Assembly (NCBI RefSeq): GCF_954871325.1 | Contig: NC_088776.1 | Location: 12,338,052-12,402,051 of the forward strand | From: Gordionus sp. m RMFG-2023 | Lineage: Eukaryota; Nematomorpha; Gordioida; Chordodea; Parachordodidae | Direction of reading: 5' to 3' | DNA length: 64,000 nucleotides | Part shown: positions 60,137 through 64,000 of the stretch, in pieces | Layout of the letters: every line of letters starts with the position of its first letter | Position numbering within the stretch: the first letter of the stretch is position 1 | Program-made: the position numbers and the translations under genes | Notes under the pieces: generated by a model | The model's database searches: none | What the model was told of the DNA's origin: nothing | Seen by the model: only the letters and a program-made list of their open reading frames with translations

Positions 60137-61800
60137 AATATTTTATTTATAACATTTATTAAATAGATGGAGCTAAATATTTAAATTTTCGATATATATT
60201 ATTGGCATGGTAATATATCAAGTACAATAGGATTATCTTAAAATTACTAGCTATGCTATGCTACAATATACAAATCTGAATTTGAAATATTAACATCTTA
60301 ATAAATTTAAATAGTAGTTAATTATTATATAGATAAATTTAATAATTAGTATATAAGTTAATATTGAATAATGATTTAAATTCTGCATTCTTTTGTATAG
60401 GTAGAAATATAAGTTAAATATTAAAAAAATAAAACGGTAAATATGTTTTTAATTTATTAATAGATAATTGTCATGCCACTAATATTTAAAAATCTTAGAA
60501 ACGCATGATGATTAGCTAAGATTAAGAAACATTTTATTACATTAAAAAACAATTAAATTGTGTTAATACTATATGTACAAAATTTATACTATATATAATA
60601 TTATCTTAGAATATAAAATAGAATAATTTAGTAAAAATGGCGATATATTTTATAAAAGGTAATAGGTAATGGAATATTTTATAAAATGTCACAGGTAGAA
60701 ATCGCTATATTTTATAAAATGTCATTCGAATATTATAATTGTTATAAATTATTTTAATTAATATTATTTATTTAAATTTATTTAAATTAATTTAATATTA
60801 TATTTTTATAATTATTATAATTTATATATATTTATGAGACAGATCTCAGGGGACCCCAATGAAGGATTTTACCTTCGCCAGTTAATTTCCCTAGAAATTT
60901 GGCCGCCAGCAGATTTCCCTGGTTATTTTCCGGTCTAATTTTTTAAGTATTCACTCTTCTCTTGGATGATATATACCCCCTCCCCCCTTTTTTTAAAATA
61001 TATATTTTTTTTAATAGTCCTTTTTAATGTCTTCATAGATTATATTTATATTATATATTTATTTTTTTTATATTTAATTTTTAATATATCCATTATAATA
61101 TATATTTTTTAATCCTCTGTAATTTAATGATTATGAATAAATAATAAAGTAATCTATAATAATAAAAAAAAAAAATTATAATTATAATTATAATTATTAT
61201 TTTATTTTAATTAATATTAATATATTCTTTTCATCTATAACAAAAAAATTAGTCTCTTTCAAAGCTTATCGCTTTTAATAGGGAATTAGCTTTTATAATA
61301 TTAAATTCCTTTAATAAAAATATATGAACTAATTAGACACAAACATTCTTTTGAAACTAAAACAGTAAGATATTTAGATTTTGTTTCTCTGGTGAAGGGT
61401 GATCCTCATAAATACGCCACAAATACTGACCGCCTTTTTTTCAGGGAATTGGGTTCCACTTTTAAAAATAACAGGGTCGGGTACAACAGAAATTAGTATA
61501 TAAGGATGGCGCCATGCTAAACTAGGATAATTTTTATAACAGGTTTTTTACTAATAAAGCCATTCCTAATTCAATCACATGCCCATCAAATTGTTAAAAA
61601 TTTTAAGGGTTCGATTTATATGGAAGAATTATTCATTAATTTTTGGGCAGCATATAGTTACCTGTGTGCGTAAAATGTTTGTATTTTCTTTTGGAATATC
61701 AAATCAGTATTGAATCTTTTTAAGATTCCAAGTTGTTCCAGCTGTATTTATATTGCACAACCATTCAGATATATATATTCTCATTCTTTCACTAAATCAT
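60137..61800. other. intergenic DNA between two divergent genes
   Basis: 60600-60840 and 60990-61250 are almost pure A/T with palindromic ATAATTATAATT strings. Two patches are more balanced: 60841-60935 (CAGATCTCAGGGGACC...GGCCGCCAGCAGATTTCC) and 61380-61530. Neither has an open frame or family match. Promoters of both divergent genes should lie here, but I cannot place them. Confidence 0.45.
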
Positions 61801-62883
61801 ATGTCAGAAAAAAAATTAATCAAACAAGGTGCCGAGAGTAGAATATATATTATTGATCATCTAGGTCAGAATATTATACAAAAGGAGAGGTTTCCTAAAA
61901 AATATAGAATAGAACAACTAGATAAAATGATTACCAAGCAAAGAATGAAAGCAGAATTAAAAGCACTTAGTAAATGTCACAATGCAAGTTTGATATACTA
62001 TATTATTAATTTTCATTTGTAAAATATAATAGATATAAAGGTACCAATTGTTTACAATTCCGATTTTAAAACTCACTCAATATTTATGGAATATTTTCCT
62101 AATGCTATAACAGTAAAAGATGCATTTAATAAATTCAATATTGATAATGATAAAATTGGTATTGAAAGATTGGGAAATATATTAGGACATACAATAGGTT
62201 TATTTACATAAACCTAGCCAATATATATTAATATTTCAATGCAAATTAATTCAATAAAGTCTAATTATACAACTTTAATTAATTTTATTTTCAAATGTTA
62301 TGCCCTATTAATTTATATCTTATTCTATATTATTTGTTTTAAAACTATGAATAAAGGCAAATTACATAATAATGGAATTATTCATGGAGACCTTACAACA
62401 TCAAATTTTTTAATCGAAAACTATAAATATTCTGAAAATCCTAACACCATATCAGAATTAATTACCATTGATTTTGGCTTGAGTAGATTTTTTGATTCTT
62501 CACAAAATGTTTTTATTTCATCAATCTTAGAAGATAAGGCAGTTGATCTCTATGTTCTTGAAAGAGCTTTTATAAGCACCCATTCAGACTTGACTGATAT
62601 AATGGAAAATGTCATATTAAAAGCTTATATTTCTGAAGTTGATAATAATTTTGGTAATATCAAAAAATCAAACCCAAATCTTCTTGTTGACAATATTCTT
62701 CAAACTCAATTGAATACAAATTTAAATGACAATGAAAGTGATATTAGTGATGATGAAATCATAATTAATGATAAACTTAATAAAAGCATCAATTATAACA
62801 CAAATAAAACTGCTTCTTCATTTATTTTCAAAAAATTAGCTGAAGTAAGACTAAGGGGAAGAAAAAGAACAATGGTTGGATGA
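61801..62883 (+). CDS. TP53RK: TP53RK/Bud32 kinase (KEOPS complex subunit), three exons
   Basis: The exons 61801-61987, 62033-62197 and 62357-62883 join in frame to 292 residues (human 253). The N-lobe reads MSEKKLIKQGAESRIY, 'ERFPKKYR' and 'ITKQRMKAE'. 'IFMEYF' is the hinge region. The catalytic loop is IIHGDLTTSN and the metal-binding motif is IDFGLS. Then come 'EDKAVDLYVLERAFISTH' and the C-terminal 'EVRLRGRKRTMVG', all hallmarks of Bud32. The protein is an ATPase/kinase that works with OSGEP/Kae1 in tRNA t6A formation. A 55-residue Asn/Asp-rich insert precedes the C-terminal motif. The introns are 45 and 159 nt, GT-AG. I chose ATG 61801 because homology starts there; an in-frame ATG at 61753 would add 16 residues. 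AATAAA lies at 62943. Confidence 0.95.
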
Positions 62884-63504
62884 TTTTTATATTATTTGAT
62901 TATTGTATAATTGTGCAAAGTTTGTTCATTAAATTGTTAATCAATAAAGATGTAGACCATTATTTATCTAAATTTTTTTTAAAGATTTGAACATAAATAT
63001 ATAAATGTGGTTCAAGAAGATTCTATAAATTAATAACAAATTTTTACACATTTGGGTAAAATGAAGGGGCACTTATGATTCACCTTTTTCATGATTTGAG
63101 CTAAGATTAGTTTAGATTATATGACAAGAGTTAGATTACTATATAGACAAATGTAGCACTATTACAAAAAGATGCCAGACAAAAATGTACTTTATATATT
63201 TTTAAAAATCCAAAATAAAACAACATGGGGTGTAACAATTGTTAATTAATATATTAAAGCTCTGTATGGACCAATACAATGCCAAAAATTTGGGTTGTTC
63301 AGATTCAGATCTTTATTTTAATATTTTATTTTAGAGAAGACAGACTCAGACATTGATAAAAATTATTATTTTCTTAATATTTTTATGAATATTATTTTTA
63401 AGAATAACCATATAATTGTATATTATCATTCAGATATAATTTTTTAGATTTTGTTATGTTTATATCTTTTAACTTTTGTTCAGATATAATAATTTTTATT
63501 GGTT
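62884..63504. other. AT-rich 3' flank
   Basis: A poly(A) signal for the kinase gene lies at 62943-62948. No other feature was recognised. The ORF at 63456-63644 crosses the end of the next MITE and is not a gene. Confidence 0.5.
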
Positions 63505-63806
63505 ATACAAATGAGAAATCTGCAAAAGCCCATGGGCTGGTCCGAGTAACAGCTGATTTTTTTTTATTTGAGCAGGGCTGGGCAATGTTTCATGAATTCA
63601 AATATTTTATAGAAGTGATAATCAATAAAGTATTGTGTTTTTAATTAACTACTCCCCAATATTATAAAAAGTTGTTTATTTTTGTGTTAATTTAAATAGG
63701 GCTGGGCCAGGCAACTTTAGTGAAAAATTGAAACTAGGCTAGGCATTAACTAAATTCCCATCAGTTCAGCTAGGAATTTTGCTATTTGCAGACATCTAAT
63801 GCAAAT
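63505..63806. mobile_element. GGGCC-type hAT MITE, 286 bp
   Basis: The element occupies 63513-63798 with near-identical 8-bp duplications ATACAAAT (63505-63512) and ATGCAAAT (63799-63806). It starts GAGAAATCTGCAAAAGCCC and ends GCTATTTGCAGACATCTA. Its core is shared with the copy at 24358-24944. It is non-coding. Confidence 0.82.
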
Positions 63807-63860
63807 AATTATAAAAGAATATTGCGCTAATATTATTATACAGAAAGAAAAGATATATAA

Positions 63861-64000
63861 AAGACCTGCAAACCTGGACCCTAATCCCTGCCCAGAACTT
63901 CTTAAGAAATTAAAAATACTAGCTGGGCCGATATAAGGAAAAAATTATGTTTATATCTAATAATCAGTTGCAAAATTTAGAAAATCATGTAAATAGCGTT
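63861..64000. mobile_element. GGGCC-type hAT MITE, left part, cut by the window end
   Basis: It starts AAGACCTGCAAACCTGGACC and continues with 'CTAATCCCTGCCCAGAAC' and GCTGGGCCG, as in the other family members. The right end lies outside the window. Confidence 0.6.

Noticed and set aside
61753-61800. Upstream in-frame ATG for the TP53RK gene
   Set aside because: The added 16 residues are hydrophobic and atypical for Bud32, and homology begins at MSEKKLIKQG. The shorter start is preferred.
1-64000. tRNA, rRNA, bacterial operons, LTR or virus-like elements
   Set aside because: I looked for these on both strands by eye and found none I could support. A tRNAscan or LTR search would be needed to exclude them.

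Overview
The window looks like nuclear DNA of an invertebrate animal, most likely an arthropod. It is very AT-rich and gene-poor, and its coding sequence is split into short exons with GT-AG boundaries. It carries many hAT-type DNA transposons, several with intact 8-bp target duplications, and at least three decayed LINEs. The parasitic-copepod type of genome is my best guess, but the species cannot be read from the sequence. Most genes have no long ORF, so they were assembled here from exon pieces, splice sites and codon phase.

Layout. (1) 356-1134 (+): the last two exons of a gene that ends in a fibronectin-III-like strand and a hydrophobic, GPI-signal-like tail. (2) 1135-31662: mostly AT-rich non-coding DNA. 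It holds one exon-like island on the minus strand (2006-2199), an RTE-like LINE relic (7430-8335), another LINE relic on the minus strand (17540-18990), a 604-bp hAT element with GGTCC-rich arms (8444-9047), several GGGCC-rich hAT MITEs and short tandem duplications. (3) 31663-54613 (+): the main gene, with eight CUB half-domain exons making four CUB domains, then alternative last exons. Order and residues resemble the SOL-1 (suppressor of lurcher) family of AMPA-receptor auxiliary proteins. A separate signal-peptide exon at 41434 could start a short form with only CUB3 and CUB4. A large LINE relic (42415-44580) sits in the intron between CUB2 and CUB3. (4) 46144-58646: more hAT relics, including two internally deleted copies that still encode the C-terminal dimerisation region. 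(5) 59582-62883: two complete housekeeping genes in divergent orientation, PDCD5 (-) and the TP53RK/Bud32 kinase (+). Both are extremely AT-rich, and five of their six introns are only 39-57 nt. They stand apart from the rest of the window and could be normal compact host genes or transferred DNA. (6) 63513-64000: two more GGGCC-family MITEs.

How it fits together. In all four CUB domains a phase-2 intron lies directly before the third conserved cysteine, and all inter-domain introns are phase 1, so the gene probably grew by duplication of a two-exon module. Two terminal exons with the same entry phase, one hydrophobic and one not, with a poly(A) signal between them, suggest that the cell can make membrane-anchored and secreted forms. 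PDCD5 and TP53RK have no functional link to that gene. TP53RK is a subunit of the KEOPS tRNA-modification complex.
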